From Rhizobium sp. FY34 (GTDB lineage Bacteria; Pseudomonadota; Alphaproteobacteria; Rhizobiales; Rhizobiaceae), in contig NZ_STFZ01000008.1 in the NCBI RefSeq assembly GCF_005222845.1, positions 1 through 64,000 on the forward strand: a stretch of 64,000 bases of DNA. The letters are read 5' to 3'. The notes below the pieces were generated by a model. The model was not told the DNA's origin. It made no database searches and saw nothing but the letters and a program-made list of their open reading frames with translations. The stretch's first letter is position 1. Each line of letters starts with the position of its first letter. Positions 8,873-19,061 of this stretch are shown here, in pieces. The translations under genes were made by a program, and so were the position numbers.

Positions 8873-8909
8873 TACGGCAGCCATAGGCCCCTCCTTCCAT
8901 TCGCTTATC

Positions 8910-8939
8910 AAGGCACCGCGCCTGTTGCCGGTGCCTTTT
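8910..8939 (+). terminator. Rho-independent terminator after cheW
   Basis: AAGGCACCG (8910-8918) pairs with CGGTGCCTT (8929-8937) and is followed by TT. The hairpin lies 38 nt after the cheW stop and 35 nt before the convergent galE stop, so it may serve both. Confidence 0.8.
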
Positions 8940-8973
8940 GGCATTTTGACATTCTGAGGCTTTGCCGCGTCGA

Positions 8974-10005
8974 TCAGAAATTCGCCGCCAAACGACGGTG
9001 AATGGCGTTGAGATCGCCCATGCTGCGCAGCGAGAGCGCATTTTCCCAGGCAAGAGCCGTCGAAACGATATGATCGAGATCATCGTGGCGGGGAGCCCAG
9101 CCCAGAAGCCGTCGCGCCAGCGTCGAATCGGCAATCACGGCGGCTGCATCGCCCGGCCGGCGTGGACCATACCGGGTCTCGAAACCGCCGCCGCCGACCC
9201 GCTGCACGGACTGCAGAACCTGCAGCACGGAATAGCCGCGGCCATAGCCGCAATTGGCCACCAGCGGCTCGCCGCCCAGCCTTAGATAGGCCAGCGCCTT
9301 CAAATGCGCAGCCACAAGATCGCTGACATGGATATAATCGCGAATCCCGGTGCCATCGGCTGTCGGGTAATCGGTGCCATAGACATCGACACCGCTGCGC
9401 TTGCCAAGCGCTGCCTCGCAGGCAATCTTGATCAGATGCGTGGCACCTGCCGTGGAAAGCCCGGTGCGGCCTTTGGAATCGGCGCCCGCCACGTTGAAGT
9501 AACGCAGAGCCACATAGCGGAATTTGTGAGCGGAGGCCGCATCGCGCAGCATCATTTCCGACATCAGCTTTGACTGGCCATAAGGGTTCTTCGGTGCCGG
9601 ACGGGCGTTTTCGCGCACGGGCCCGTCATCCGGCTGATCGCCATAGACGGCAGCCGTGGAGGAAAACACGAAATGCTCGATGCCGGCCTTGATGGCGGCA
9701 TCTGCCAGAAGCGCGGTCTTGGCTGTGTTGTTTTCGTAATAATCCAGAGGATTGGTCATGGATTGCGGCACAACGATCGAACCGGCGAAATGCAGGATGG
9801 CATCGATACGGTTTTCCTCGAAAATGCGCTCGAGCATGGCCCGGTCGCCTACATCGCCGAGATAGAAGCGCGCCGCATCGGGCACTGCCCAGCGGAAGCC
9901 CGTCGATAACCGGTCGAGAACAACGACTTCCTCGCCTGCGTCCAGCAAGGACCAGACCATGTGACTGCCAATATAGCCTGCGCCACCGGTTACCAGAACT
10001 GCCAT
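8974..10005 (-). CDS. galE: UDP-glucose 4-epimerase
   Basis: NAD-dependent short-chain dehydrogenase-type epimerase (343 residues) interconverting UDP-glucose and UDP-galactose for exopolysaccharide or LPS; in rhizobia often named exoB. The N-terminal Rossmann motif is VTGGAGYIGSHM, the catalytic Ser/Thr region is FSSTAAVYGD, and YxxxK is YGQSK. ALRYFNVAGAD is typical of the family. I chose ATG 10005 because AGGGAG lies 8 nt upstream; 10059 would add 18 unsupported residues. Confidence 0.92.
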   Translation of the reverse strand: MAVLVTGGAGYIGSHMVWSLLDAGEEVVVLDRLSTGFRWAVPDAARFYLGDVGDRAMLERIFEENRIDAILHFAGSIVVPQSMTNPLDYYENNTAKTALLADAAIKAGIEHFVFSSTAAVYGDQPDDGPVRENARPAPKNPYGQSKLMSEMMLRDAASAHKFRYVALRYFNVAGADSKGRTGLSTAGATHLIKIACEAALGKRSGVDVYGTDYPTADGTGIRDYIHVSDLVAAHLKALAYLRLGGEPLVANCGYGRGYSVLQVLQSVQRVGGGGFETRYGPRRPGDAAAVIADSTLARRLLGWAPRHDDLDHIVSTALAWENALSLRSMGDLNAIHRRLAANF

Positions 10006-10183
10006 GTCGATGCTCCCTGCTCTTTGTCTTGAGCAGCATCGAACCACGTCCCGGTTCATCAGTGCTTACCGGGAGCCTTTCCGGTAAGCTATTGTTCTTT
10101 ATGTAGAAAATAAAGAATTTCAGCTTTCGTTCAAATTGTAGCGACATCGAGCCAAAAGGAAGCGAAAGGGCCGGAAATTCCTG

Positions 10184-11350
10184 TCAAAGACGGGCAATAT
10201 ACTCCGCCAGCCGGCCTGCGGCTTCGGTCACCTGCCGAGGGTCGCGCAGGAAGCAGGCGCGCAGGAAACTCTCCCCGCCTGGCCCGAAGGCCGTGCCGGG
10301 TGCAAGCCCCACCAGTGTCTTGTCGACGATGTCGAAGGCTGCCTTGCGCGGATCATCGATGCCGTCGATCTTCAGAAACGCATAGAGCGCGCCATCGGGC
10401 TTCAGTGTCTGCACGCGGTTGGTGGCAATCAGCGCATCACAGAGGATATCGCGCGAGGTGCGGGCCCGCTCGATATTGGCGCGCATGAAATCATCGCCCT
10501 TGTCGAGGGCGGCAATCGCGCCGCGCTGCATGAAGGGCGTCAGGCCGGAGCTTGAATACTGGATGAGGTTTTCCAGCACCTGGCCGATCTCTGGCGGCGC
10601 AACAATCCACCCAACGCGCCAGCCGGTCATCGACCAGTTCTTCGAGAAGGAATTGGCGTAAAGGATACGGTCGTCTGCCTGCTGGATATCCATGAAGGAG
10701 GGCGCACGCGGCCCGTGATAGTAATAGAGCGCGTAGATCTCGTCGGCGATGATCCACAGTCCATGGCGACGGGCAAGCGCCAGAATGGCCTTCAGATCGT
10801 CTTCGGTTGCCGTCCAGCCCGTCGGGTTGGAGGGCGTATTGATGAACAGCGCCCTGGTGCGCGGCGTAATCGCCGCTTCCAGCTTGGCGATATCCAGCGA
10901 CCAGCCGCCACCGACGAAATCCACCGGCACCGGCACGGCCTTGCCGCCGGCGATGCCGATGGCGGCAACGATGTTCGGCCAGCTGGGCGACAGGTAGACG
11001 ATCTCATCGCCCGGCGCGCTGACGGCCTGGACGCAGAGATTAATGGCATGCATGCCCGAACTGGTGGCGAAGAAATGATCGATCGGCAGTGTGACGGAGA
11101 AATGACGCTCGTAATAGCGCGACAGTGCCTGGCGCAATTCCGGCAGGCCACGCTGCCATGTGTAGAAGGTTTCGCCGGCATCCAGCGAATCCTTGGTGGC
11201 CTGGTTGATGAAATCCGGACTTGGCAGGTCTCCCTCACCCGCCCAGAGCGGAATGAGGCCTTCGCGGCCGCGGGCATAGTTCACCAGTTCGACGATACCG
11301 CTTTGCGGGGCGGCAAGCGCACGGGCGCTAAGACTGTTCTTGAGGGTCAT
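10184..11350 (-). CDS. PLP-dependent aminotransferase, class I/II
   Basis: A 388-residue fold-type I aminotransferase. NTPSNPTGW (around residue 165) and the PLP-lysine motif NSFSKNWSMTGWRVGW (around 235) are conserved, with ADEIYALYYY before them and the C-terminal Arg in SFLRACF. The substrate cannot be told from sequence; relatives are labelled aspartate/alanine-type aminotransferases. Start ATG 11350 is preceded by GGAGA; an ATG at 11365 is possible. Flanked by galE and mscL on the same strand, with gaps that suggest separate transcription. Confidence 0.85.
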   Translation of the reverse strand: MTLKNSLSARALAAPQSGIVELVNYARGREGLIPLWAGEGDLPSPDFINQATKDSLDAGETFYTWQRGLPELRQALSRYYERHFSVTLPIDHFFATSSGMHAINLCVQAVSAPGDEIVYLSPSWPNIVAAIGIAGGKAVPVPVDFVGGGWSLDIAKLEAAITPRTRALFINTPSNPTGWTATEDDLKAILALARRHGLWIIADEIYALYYYHGPRAPSFMDIQQADDRILYANSFSKNWSMTGWRVGWIVAPPEIGQVLENLIQYSSSGLTPFMQRGAIAALDKGDDFMRANIERARTSRDILCDALIATNRVQTLKPDGALYAFLKIDGIDDPRKAAFDIVDKTLVGLAPGTAFGPGGESFLRACFLRDPRQVTEAAGRLAEYIARL

Positions 11351-11453
11351 GCTGCAAATCTCCATCTGCCGCCTTCATAAATCAGGCACGCGCCGAAATC
11401 CCATGACATTCGGTGAGCGCCTGATCGAATTTGGTGATGGATCACCCAACCGG

Positions 11454-11882
11454 TCAGCGGGTTTTCAGGAGATCGCGGATTTCGGTGAGCAATTGCACAT
11501 CGGCCGGCGGCGGCGCGGGTGTGGCGTCAGCCGGCTTCTTCTCCTCGGTGAGGCGGATGCGGTTCACAGCCTTCACCATCAGGAAGATGATCCAGGCCAG
11601 GATCAGGAAGTTGATGATCACCGTCAGGAAGTTGCCATAGGCAAACACGGCGCCCTGTTCACGTGCGGCAGCCAGCGTCGTTGCGGTGACGTTGGAATTC
11701 AGCCCGATGAAGTAGTTGGAGAAATCTATACCGCCAATGATGACGCTGACGACGGGCATCACCACATCATTGACAATGGAATTCACGATGCCGGTAAAAG
11801 CGCCGCCGATAATGATACCCACCGCCAGATCGACAACATTGCCTTTGGCTATGAAAGACCGGAATTCGCTGACCACCGACAT
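11454..11882 (-). CDS. mscL: Large-conductance mechanosensitive channel MscL
   Basis: A 142-residue inner-membrane channel that opens under hypo-osmotic stress to release solutes. The N-terminus [20 protein letters not shown] and TM1 with [18 protein letters not shown] are diagnostic. A second membrane segment ([19 protein letters not shown]) is followed by the helical cytoplasmic tail [10 protein letters not shown]. Full length. Confidence 0.97.
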   Translation of the reverse strand: MSVVSEFRSFIAKGNVVDLAVGIIIGGAFTGIVNSIVNDVVMPVVSVIIGGIDFSNYFIGLNSNVTATTLAAAREQGAVFAYGNFLTVIINFLILAWIIFLMVKAVNRIRLTEEKKPADATPAPPPADVQLLTEIRDLLKTR

Positions 11883-12082
11883 GGCGTACCTCTCGCTCTA
11901 TGCTTTTTAATCTAAAGTTTCGCCTAATATAACCAAGCCATGTGACTTGGAAAGAGACGGTTCATGGAAGCCGTGGTTCTCCATTCAACTTTTTGCCGAG
12001 ACGGCTTCGATTTCCAAGGCACGGCTTTTCCCCTATCATCGACCCACAATGAAGCCGGATCCTGCCGGCATGCGGAGGGGAT

Positions 12083-15000
12083 ATGCTACCCGGCTGGATG
12101 ATCCTGCTGTCAGCCTGCGCCTATGTGCTCCTGCTGTTTGCCGTGGCAAGCTATGGCGACCGCAGAAGCCGGCGTTTGGGCGTTCCCAAGCAAGGACGCC
12201 CGGTCGTCTATTCGCTCAGCCTTGCCGTCTACTGCACCTCCTGGACCTATTTCGGCGGCGTTGGCCTGGCCTCCGAGCGCGGACTGGAATTCCTCGGCAT
12301 CTATATCGGGCCGATCCTGGCATTCACGCTTGGCATGCCGCTTCTGCGGCGCATCGTGGAGATTGCCAAGGCAGAGAAACTGACATCGGTGGCCGATTTC
12401 ATTGCCGCCCGCTACGGCAAGAATTCTGCCGTCGCGCTGATTGTCGCCGTCATTTCGCTGGTCGGTGCCATTCCCTATATCGCCCTGCAGCTGAAGGCCG
12501 TTTCGAATTCCGTTTCCACCATGGTCAATCCGAGCGAATATGGCATTGGCAGCGGCAATCTGTATTTCATCGATCTTGCCCTCATCGTCACGCTGATGAT
12601 GGCCAGTTTTGCGGTCATGTTCGGAACCCGCCACGCGGATGCGACCGAACATCAGGATGGGCTGATCCTGGCCGTTGCCATGGAATCCATGGTAAAGCTG
12701 GTGGCCATCTTCACCGTTGGCCTGACGGTGGTGTTCCTGATCTTCAACGGTCCGGCTGATCTTTGGGCAAGGGCGTCGCAAAGCCCGCTTGTTGAACAGG
12801 CGATGAACTATGAGACTCCGATCTCGCGCTGGCTGCTGCTGATCGGCCTGTCGGGCTTTGCCATCATCCTCTTGCCGCGCCAGTTCCATGTCACCGTGGT
12901 GGAGAACCGCACGCCGCGCGAACTGAAAATGGCCGGCTGGCTGTTTCCCATCTACCTGATTGCCATCAATTTCTTCGTGCTTCCGGTGGCTATCGGCGGC
13001 CTCATCCTGTTTGGTGGCGCCGGCGACGCGGATCTCTATGTGCTGCAACTGCCGCTTTCGCATGAAATGCCGCTGATCACGTTGATCACCTTCATCGGCG
13101 GGTTTTCCGCCGCCACCGCCATGGTCATCGTCGCCTCCGTCGCCCTGTCGATCATGGTATCGAACGACATCATCATGCCGATCTTCCTGCGCCGCAAGCT
13201 GATGACGGCCGGCGGCCATCGCGATGATTTTGCCAAGACCTTGCTGCGCATTCGCCGCATGGCGATCTTTGCCGTGCTGATGCTGGGCTATGGCTATTAC
13301 CGCGCTGCAGACAGCGAATCCGGGCTTGCCTCCATCGGGCTTCTGGCCTTTGCCGCCGTCGCGCAGATCGCGCCCTCCCTGTTTGCCGGCCTGTTCTGGC
13401 GGCGAGCCAATGCGCGCGGCGCCATTGCCGGCATGTGTCTCGGCTTTTTCGCCTGGGCCTATCTTCTCTTCGTGCCGAGCCTTGGCGGCCCGGACAATTC
13501 GGCGCTGGCCGCCGCCATCCTCGATTTCCTGATGCCCGGCACGCAGATGTTTTCCGGCCCGAAGGCCGATCCGCTGGTCAATGCCGTGCTGCTCAGCCTT
13601 CTCGTCAACAGCGCTGCCTTCATCATCGGATCGCTGTCGCGTAATCCCCGTCCGGTGGAACGCATCCAGGCCGGTATCTTCGTCAAGCGGCATCTGCGCT
13701 CGCAATTTGCCACGCGCGGCTGGAAGACCCGCGTCAGCGTCGGCGACCTGAAGGCGACGATTGCCCGCTATCTCGGCGAGGAACGCATGCGGCGCTCCTT
13801 TGCCAATTACGAGCACAATGCAGGCCGCAAGCTGGGCGAGGACGAAGCCGCCGACATGGCACTGATCCACTTTTCCGAACAGCTTCTCGGCAGCGCCATC
13901 GGTTCATCCTCGGCACGGCTTGTCCTGTCGCTGATCCTGCAAAAGGCCGAGGATGCCGGCTCCGATACGGCCTGGCTTCTCGATCAGGCCAGCGAGGCCC
14001 TGCAATATAATCAGGACATCCTGCAGACAGCACTCTCCCAGATGGACCAGGGCGTTGCCGTGTTCGACAGTTCCGACCGGCTGGCGATCTGGAACAGGCG
14101 CTTCCGTAACCTGCTCGACCTGCCGGAACAGGTGGGCCAGGTCGGCTATCCGCTGGCCGATATCGTGGCGATCCTCACCGAACGCGGGCATCTGCCCATC
14201 GAGGAGAGCGAGACCGTCATCCGGCGCATCAAGACGCTCGATACGCCCTTCTCTCTGGTGCTCGACGGCGGAGCCCGCATCATCGAAGTGCGGTCCAACA
14301 CCATGCCGGATGATGGCATTGTCGCAACCTTTACCGACATGACGGACCGCGTGGCCGCCGCCCAGGCCCTGAAGCAGGCCAATGAGACGCTGGAACAGCG
14401 GGTGGAGGAGCGCACGGCGGAACTGACACGCGTTAACCGGGCTTTGGCCGAGGCACGCGCGGCAGCCGACGAGGCCAATAATGGCAAGACGCGCTTCTTT
14501 GCCGCTGCCGGCCACGATATCCTGCAACCGCTGAACGCGGCGCGCCTCTATTCCTCCTCTTTGGTGGAGCGGCTGGGCGCTTCCGACAATAGCCAGTTGG
14601 TGCGCAATATCGATTCGGCGCTCGAATCGGTGGAGAGTATCCTCGGTGCAGTGCTCGATATCTCGCGGCTCGATACAGGCGCCATGAAGCCGCGGGTGTC
14701 GTCGGTACCGCTTGGCGAATTCCTGCAGCGGATCGAGACCGATTTTGCCCCGATTGCCCGCGAGAAGAACCTGACATTCAAGGTGCTGCCCAGTTCGCTC
14801 ACCGTGCGCACCGATCCGACGCTCTTGCGCCGGCTGGTGCAGAATCTCGTGTCCAACGCGATCAAATATACCAGGAGCGGCAAGGTTCTGGTCGGTGCGC
14901 GCCGGCGCGGCAATGAAGTGGTGATCGACGTTCTGGACAGCGGCATCGGCATTCCTTCCTCCAAGTTCAAGACGGTGTTCAAGGAGTTCGCCCGCCTGGA

Positions 15001-15586
15001 TGAAGGTGCGCGCACCGCCGCCGGGCTTGGGCTTGGTCTTTCCATCGTCGATCGCATTTCGCGGGTCCTGTCGCATCCGGTGGAACTGGCCTCCACACCG
15101 GGACGCGGCACCATGTTTAGGGTGCGGATGCCGCGCGACATGGCCGCCCCCCGCACGAGCCGGGCAGAGCCGAGCGGCAAGTCCATGCCGCAGCCACTGT
15201 CCGGTCTTCGTGTTCTGTGCATCGACAACGAGCCGCAGATTGTCGATGGCATGGTGCTGCTTCTGTCCGGCTGGGGCTGCACGGTCCTGCATGCCGGCTC
15301 GATTGCTGCCGTGGAGGCACTTGCCGGCACGCGCGAGGCAGCGCCAGACATTGTCATTGCCGACTACCATCTGGACGACGGCACCGGCATAGAGGCGGTT
15401 CTCAGGTTGCGGGCACTGTTTGGCGGCCCCATTCCCGGCCTGCTTCTGACCGCCGACCGCAGCCTTGAGGTGCGTGCCCAGGCGGAACGCTATGGGCTTG
15501 GCCTGCAGCACAAGCCGGTGAAGCCGGCGGCCCTGCGCGCCTATATTACCCAGGTGGCCGGTGCACGGCGCGCCGCCGCCGAGTGA
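12083..15586 (+). CDS. Sodium/solute symporter-fused hybrid histidine kinase/response regulator
   Basis: An 1,167-residue protein. The first 510 or so residues form about 13 membrane segments of the SSS (SLC5-like) family (SWTYFGGVGLASERG, SVADFIAARYG). A PAS domain follows (FDSSDRLAIWNRRFRNLLD), then a coiled coil (LEQRVEERTAELTRV), HisKA with H811 (AAAGHDILQPLNAARLY), an HATPase (NLVSNAIKYT, DSGIGIP, GLGLGLSIV), and a C-terminal receiver with D1094 (VIADYHLDDGTG). The architecture matches CrbS-type sensors that in other proteobacteria control acetate use. The ligand here is unknown and no LuxR partner is adjacent. Start 12083 has GGAGG about 4 nt upstream; ATG 12098 is an alternative. Confidence 0.9.
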   Translation: MLPGWMILLSACAYVLLLFAVASYGDRRSRRLGVPKQGRPVVYSLSLAVYCTSWTYFGGVGLASERGLEFLGIYIGPILAFTLGMPLLRRIVEIAKAEKLTSVADFIAARYGKNSAVALIVAVISLVGAIPYIALQLKAVSNSVSTMVNPSEYGIGSGNLYFIDLALIVTLMMASFAVMFGTRHADATEHQDGLILAVAMESMVKLVAIFTVGLTVVFLIFNGPADLWARASQSPLVEQAMNYETPISRWLLLIGLSGFAIILLPRQFHVTVVENRTPRELKMAGWLFPIYLIAINFFVLPVAIGGLILFGGAGDADLYVLQLPLSHEMPLITLITFIGGFSAATAMVIVASVALSIMVSNDIIMPIFLRRKLMTAGGHRDDFAKTLLRIRRMAIFAVLMLGYGYYRAADSESGLASIGLLAFAAVAQIAPSLFAGLFWRRANARGAIAGMCLGFFAWAYLLFVPSLGGPDNSALAAAILDFLMPGTQMFSGPKADPLVNAVLLSLLVNSAAFIIGSLSRNPRPVERIQAGIFVKRHLRSQFATRGWKTRVSVGDLKATIARYLGEERMRRSFANYEHNAGRKLGEDEAADMALIHFSEQLLGSAIGSSSARLVLSLILQKAEDAGSDTAWLLDQASEALQYNQDILQTALSQMDQGVAVFDSSDRLAIWNRRFRNLLDLPEQVGQVGYPLADIVAILTERGHLPIEESETVIRRIKTLDTPFSLVLDGGARIIEVRSNTMPDDGIVATFTDMTDRVAAAQALKQANETLEQRVEERTAELTRVNRALAEARAAADEANNGKTRFFAAAGHDILQPLNAARLYSSSLVERLGASDNSQLVRNIDSALESVESILGAVLDISRLDTGAMKPRVSSVPLGEFLQRIETDFAPIAREKNLTFKVLPSSLTVRTDPTLLRRLVQNLVSNAIKYTRSGKVLVGARRRGNEVVIDVLDSGIGIPSSKFKTVFKEFARLDEGARTAAGLGLGLSIVDRISRVLSHPVELASTPGRGTMFRVRMPRDMAAPRTSRAEPSGKSMPQPLSGLRVLCIDNEPQIVDGMVLLLSGWGCTVLHAGSIAAVEALAGTREAAPDIVIADYHLDDGTGIEAVLRLRALFGGPIPGLLLTADRSLEVRAQAERYGLGLQHKPVKPAALRAYITQVAGARRAAAE

Positions 15587-15766
15587 GCAGCGTTCCATCC
15601 CATACCACGACAGGTTCATGACGGGTTTGTGAATTCGCACAGATCCGCTATGTGCTTGCCTTGCGGAACCGCGCCGCCTATTCCGCGTTACACGCCAAAC
15701 ATCCCGCCCGCAGAGGCAGCACGGACCGCAGCACTGGCATCGGTCCGCTGGACGGAGTCGCGACCG

Positions 15767-16987
15767 ATGAAACGCTTTGATCTGATTGACGGCATGCGTG
15801 GCTATTTCCTCGTGTTCATGCTGATCAACCACATGATTTTCGCCGGCGGCTACTGGCTGGTACAGATCAACCACAACCAGCTGGCATTCGTGGAGGATGC
15901 CCAGGGCTTTGTGTTCCTGTCTGGCCTTCTGATCGGCATGGTCTATGCCCGCAAGATGGCCAGGAACGGCTATGCGGCCGGTCGCCAGGCGATCTATTCC
16001 CGCGCCTTCGAGCTTTACCGCTATGCAATAGGCATCGTGATCTGCGTGCTGGCGGCGCAGATGCTGCTGCCGGGCGCCTATTATATCTGGTACAACTGGC
16101 TGGGTTACACCACCTTCGACGACCCATGGCGGCTGGCAGCGATTGCCAGCTTCATCTACCAGCCAACCTTCATGGATATCCTGCCGCAATATATCATCTA
16201 CATGATCTTTGCGCCGATACTGGTGAAGCTGGTGCTCGACGGCAAATGGGCGCATGTGATGGCCGGATCGCTGATCCTGTGGATGGCCGGGCAGTTGGGG
16301 CTTCAGAAGCTTGTCACCGTTCCGATCGACATCTTCTTCATGCGTCCTGATGATCAGGGCGTGCGCGTCTCGTTCAACCTTCTGGGCTGGCAGATCGTGT
16401 TCTATTCTGGTCTGGTGCTGGGCGCACTGACGGCGCTGGACCGCATTCAGTGGACGAAGATCTTTTCGCCGCAGAACAGTTTCATCCCGACGATCTGTGT
16501 GCTCGTCTGCGGTTTCTTCCTGCCGCTGCGCCTGCTGACAGCGCATGGCATGCTACCGGCAGAGCTGGCGGCGAAATTTTCAACGATGGAGATCCGCGCC
16601 GATTTCGGCCCCGTCTACCTCATCAACTTCGTCGCCGCTGCCACACTGATTGCCTGGATGATCATTGCCGGGCCGAAACACAAGGCAGCCTGGGTACAGA
16701 ACATCGCCAATGCGATTATCTGGGTCCTATCGCTGAAGTTCCTGCAGCTTCTCGGCCGCCATTCGCTCTATGTCTATGTCTGGCATGTCGCCATCGTCTA
16801 CGGAGTCTACTATCTCGACGGTCGCACACCGGAACTGTCTGAACTGACCAAGACGGCCATTGCGCTGACCTGTGTTGCCCTGCTTGCCGTGCCGGCGCTG
16901 TGGCGCGAACGCGACAAGTGGCTTGCCACATCCTCAAGCGGTGCATCGCCGCAGACGGTGACGCTGCCCGCCGGCAAGCAGGCCTGA
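15767..16987 (+). CDS. OpgC-domain membrane protein
   Basis: A 406-residue integral membrane protein with about 10 membrane segments, opening MKRFDLIDGMRGYFLVFMLI, typical of the OpgC family. OpgC proteins are linked to succinylation of osmoregulated periplasmic (cyclic beta-) glucans. The start is ATG 15767 with GGAG upstream; an upstream frame from 15629 has no membrane or signal features. It follows the hybrid kinase by 180 bp on the same strand and is convergent with the HWE kinase. Substrate is inferred from family only. Confidence 0.85.
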   Translation: MKRFDLIDGMRGYFLVFMLINHMIFAGGYWLVQINHNQLAFVEDAQGFVFLSGLLIGMVYARKMARNGYAAGRQAIYSRAFELYRYAIGIVICVLAAQMLLPGAYYIWYNWLGYTTFDDPWRLAAIASFIYQPTFMDILPQYIIYMIFAPILVKLVLDGKWAHVMAGSLILWMAGQLGLQKLVTVPIDIFFMRPDDQGVRVSFNLLGWQIVFYSGLVLGALTALDRIQWTKIFSPQNSFIPTICVLVCGFFLPLRLLTAHGMLPAELAAKFSTMEIRADFGPVYLINFVAAATLIAWMIIAGPKHKAAWVQNIANAIIWVLSLKFLQLLGRHSLYVYVWHVAIVYGVYYLDGRTPELSELTKTAIALTCVALLAVPALWRERDKWLATSSSGASPQTVTLPAGKQA

Positions 16988-16991
16988 CGCA

Positions 16992-18125
16992 TCAGGCCAG
17001 CACGTTTTCCGGCCGCATTCGGAAGATCACCGTCAGACCTTCGGGGGCGAAATCGAAACTGCATTCGCCGCCAAAACTGGTGGACATGCGCCGTACCAGC
17101 TCATTACCGAAGCCATGCCGGGTGGGAGGGCTGACGGTCGGGCCGCCGCGTTCCTGCCAGACGAGTTCGATCATCGGATCCGCATCGATTTCACCGGCTG
17201 GAGCCTCGCCTTTGACCATGCGCCAGGTAACGGAAATCTGCCCGGCATCCTGCGAAAGCGCGCCATATTTGAAAGCATTGGTGCCAAGCTCATGCATGAT
17301 GAGGCTGAGCGAGATGATCGTGGCGCCGCTGAGATTGAGCCGTGGCCCTTCAAACGACAGCCGCTCCCCCTGATTGAGGCCGAGCGGTTCGACGGCGGCC
17401 AGAATGGCTTCGCGCATATCCGCGCTGCCGCCATGCAGGGAGCCACGCAACAGGGTGATGGAATGGCCCATGGCCTGGATGCGCAGGCGCAGCTGACTGC
17501 CAAGCTCCTTCGGTGTCGCGGCATAGCGCTGCGACAGCGAGATCAGGCCGCTGGTGGTGGCGAGCAGGTTCTTCATCCGGTGATCCACCTCTTCAGAGAC
17601 AAGCTGCTGCAATTGAAGGTGACCCGTCAGCTCTTCCCTGGCTCGCACCTGCGCGGCATAGGCCGAGAGCAAAAGCTGCAAAAGGCCCAGATCAATGCCG
17701 ATGACGAGAAAGAAAAACGACAGCGCGGTGATGGAGGGGCCGTTGAGTTCGAAGCTTTCCACCGGCGGCACGAACCAGTACCACGCGACCAGCGCGCAGA
17801 TGATGGTGTTTAAAATCGCCGGGCGCATGCCGAAGAAAAAGCCGGTGAGGATGATGGCCGGGAAAAAGGTGAGATAGGGGAAGCCCGGCGGCAGGAAGGG
17901 ATCGATGACGAAGCGCATCAGGACGGCGATGGCGACAATCAAAAGCGACATACCATAGGCAAAGGCGGCCTGCGAAGGGCTGGAGCCCTTGGTGGTGGAG
18001 CGGAAGGCCGGCAGGCGTGACAGGAGCGCCACAAGCCAGGTATCGCGGGCCTCGATGCGTGCAATACCGCTGCGTCTTCCAACCGTTTTTTCTACGGAAG
18101 ACGCCGCTTCCCCCTCAGACACCAT
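16992..18125 (-). CDS. Sensor histidine kinase, DUF4118 plus HisKA_2/HWE type
   Basis: A 377-residue membrane sensor kinase. Residues of about 50-160 hold the DUF4118-type four-helix membrane region (FPYLTFFPAIILTGFFFG). The dimerisation/phosphoacceptor box is VSEEVDHRMKNLLA and the ATPase N-box is IMHELGTNAFKYGAL, the HWE/HisKA_2 pattern. HWE kinases in Rhizobiales often feed the general stress response (PhyR-NepR) or light/redox signalling, but no cognate regulator is adjacent and the signal is unknown. Confidence 0.85.
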   Translation of the reverse strand: MVSEGEAASSVEKTVGRRSGIARIEARDTWLVALLSRLPAFRSTTKGSSPSQAAFAYGMSLLIVAIAVLMRFVIDPFLPPGFPYLTFFPAIILTGFFFGMRPAILNTIICALVAWYWFVPPVESFELNGPSITALSFFFLVIGIDLGLLQLLLSAYAAQVRAREELTGHLQLQQLVSEEVDHRMKNLLATTSGLISLSQRYAATPKELGSQLRLRIQAMGHSITLLRGSLHGGSADMREAILAAVEPLGLNQGERLSFEGPRLNLSGATIISLSLIMHELGTNAFKYGALSQDAGQISVTWRMVKGEAPAGEIDADPMIELVWQERGGPTVSPPTRHGFGNELVRRMSTSFGGECSFDFAPEGLTVIFRMRPENVLA

Positions 18126-18275
18126 CTACTCGACCTTCCCCTTGGTATTTTTATGCGATCGTATTTAGCGCAGTTTGCCAGGGAATGCAGCAGCTTCCAT
18201 AGACTTGATCCGATATCCGGCTCCCGACTTGCGGGCGGGAACCGGAGCATGCTGACGCTCGCGGCGATGGACGGA

Positions 18276-18779
18276 TTACTGACCGGCCGGGTGCAGCGAG
18301 TTGATGATGGCCAGGAGCGCCGGGCCATGCTTTTCCTGTTCGCCCTTGGTGCCCCAATAGGTGATGACCAGAAGCTTGCCGGGCTTGGGCGAGACGACCG
18401 AGAGGCCGACGCTGACCGGGCCGTCCTTATCCGTGCCGGACCAATCGAAATTGGCCATCTTCATGCCGTTGATCTCGTCTTCCGACTGCTTCTGCGTCGA
18501 GCCATCGATATTGACGCCATTGCCCTGCAGGAAGGCGACGGCATCATCGATCACCTTGTCGCTCGTCCTTTCATCCGCGACATCGATCGACAGGTAGATG
18601 GCGCCGTCATCCGAGGTTGCCTCGATGCCGGTTTCGGTTTCTTCCGGGCTCCAGCTTTCCGGGATCGCGATACTGGCAACGGGCGCATCCGAGGGAAACA
18701 CCACGGTTTTGGACGCGGCAAACGCGCCAAAGGGCTGGATCAGGGCAATAGCGAGAGCGGCGGCGAAGATCTTCTTCAC
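18276..18779 (-). CDS. Exported protein of unknown function
   Basis: A 167-residue protein with a clear Sec signal peptide (KKIFAAALAIALIQPFGAFA, cleavage about residue 20). The mature part is a single small domain with DDGAIYLSIDVADE and LLVITYWGTKGEQEKHG. I recognise no characterised family. The start is GTG 18779 with AAAGGA 8 nt upstream, since the signal peptide begins exactly there; the frame extends to 18917 but that part is not convincing. Probably periplasmic. Confidence 0.7.
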   Translation of the reverse strand: MKKIFAAALAIALIQPFGAFAASKTVVFPSDAPVASIAIPESWSPEETETGIEATSDDGAIYLSIDVADERTSDKVIDDAVAFLQGNGVNIDGSTQKQSEDEINGMKMANFDWSGTDKDGPVSVGLSVVSPKPGKLLVITYWGTKGEQEKHGPALLAIINSLHPAGQ

Positions 18780-19061
18780 GGGTGATGTCCTTTGGATGAG
18801 GTGAAAGCGGCCTTTCGGCCAAATAGCGGGGCGAACGGTCGGCACCGTCCACTTGCTCAGATACGACTTTTCACCTGTCAGCAAGATGAATGTTAGTAAC
18901 TGCAAACAGAATAACATGATTTATTTTGCAGTGGACGTGGGCAAGGGTCCGCTCTTGCGGAAGATCTTGCCAGGGCATGGCTGCCATTCGCGGATGCGAT
19001 ACCGGATCGGCGGTTCTTGCTATAGGTTCCGTGCTTTCATGACCTGCCGGAGATCCTTCCC

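Noticed and set aside
13904..16546. An 880-codon open frame on the - strand
   Set aside because: Antisense to the hybrid kinase and opgC genes, composition is Arg/His/Gln-rich and no domain or start signal is visible.
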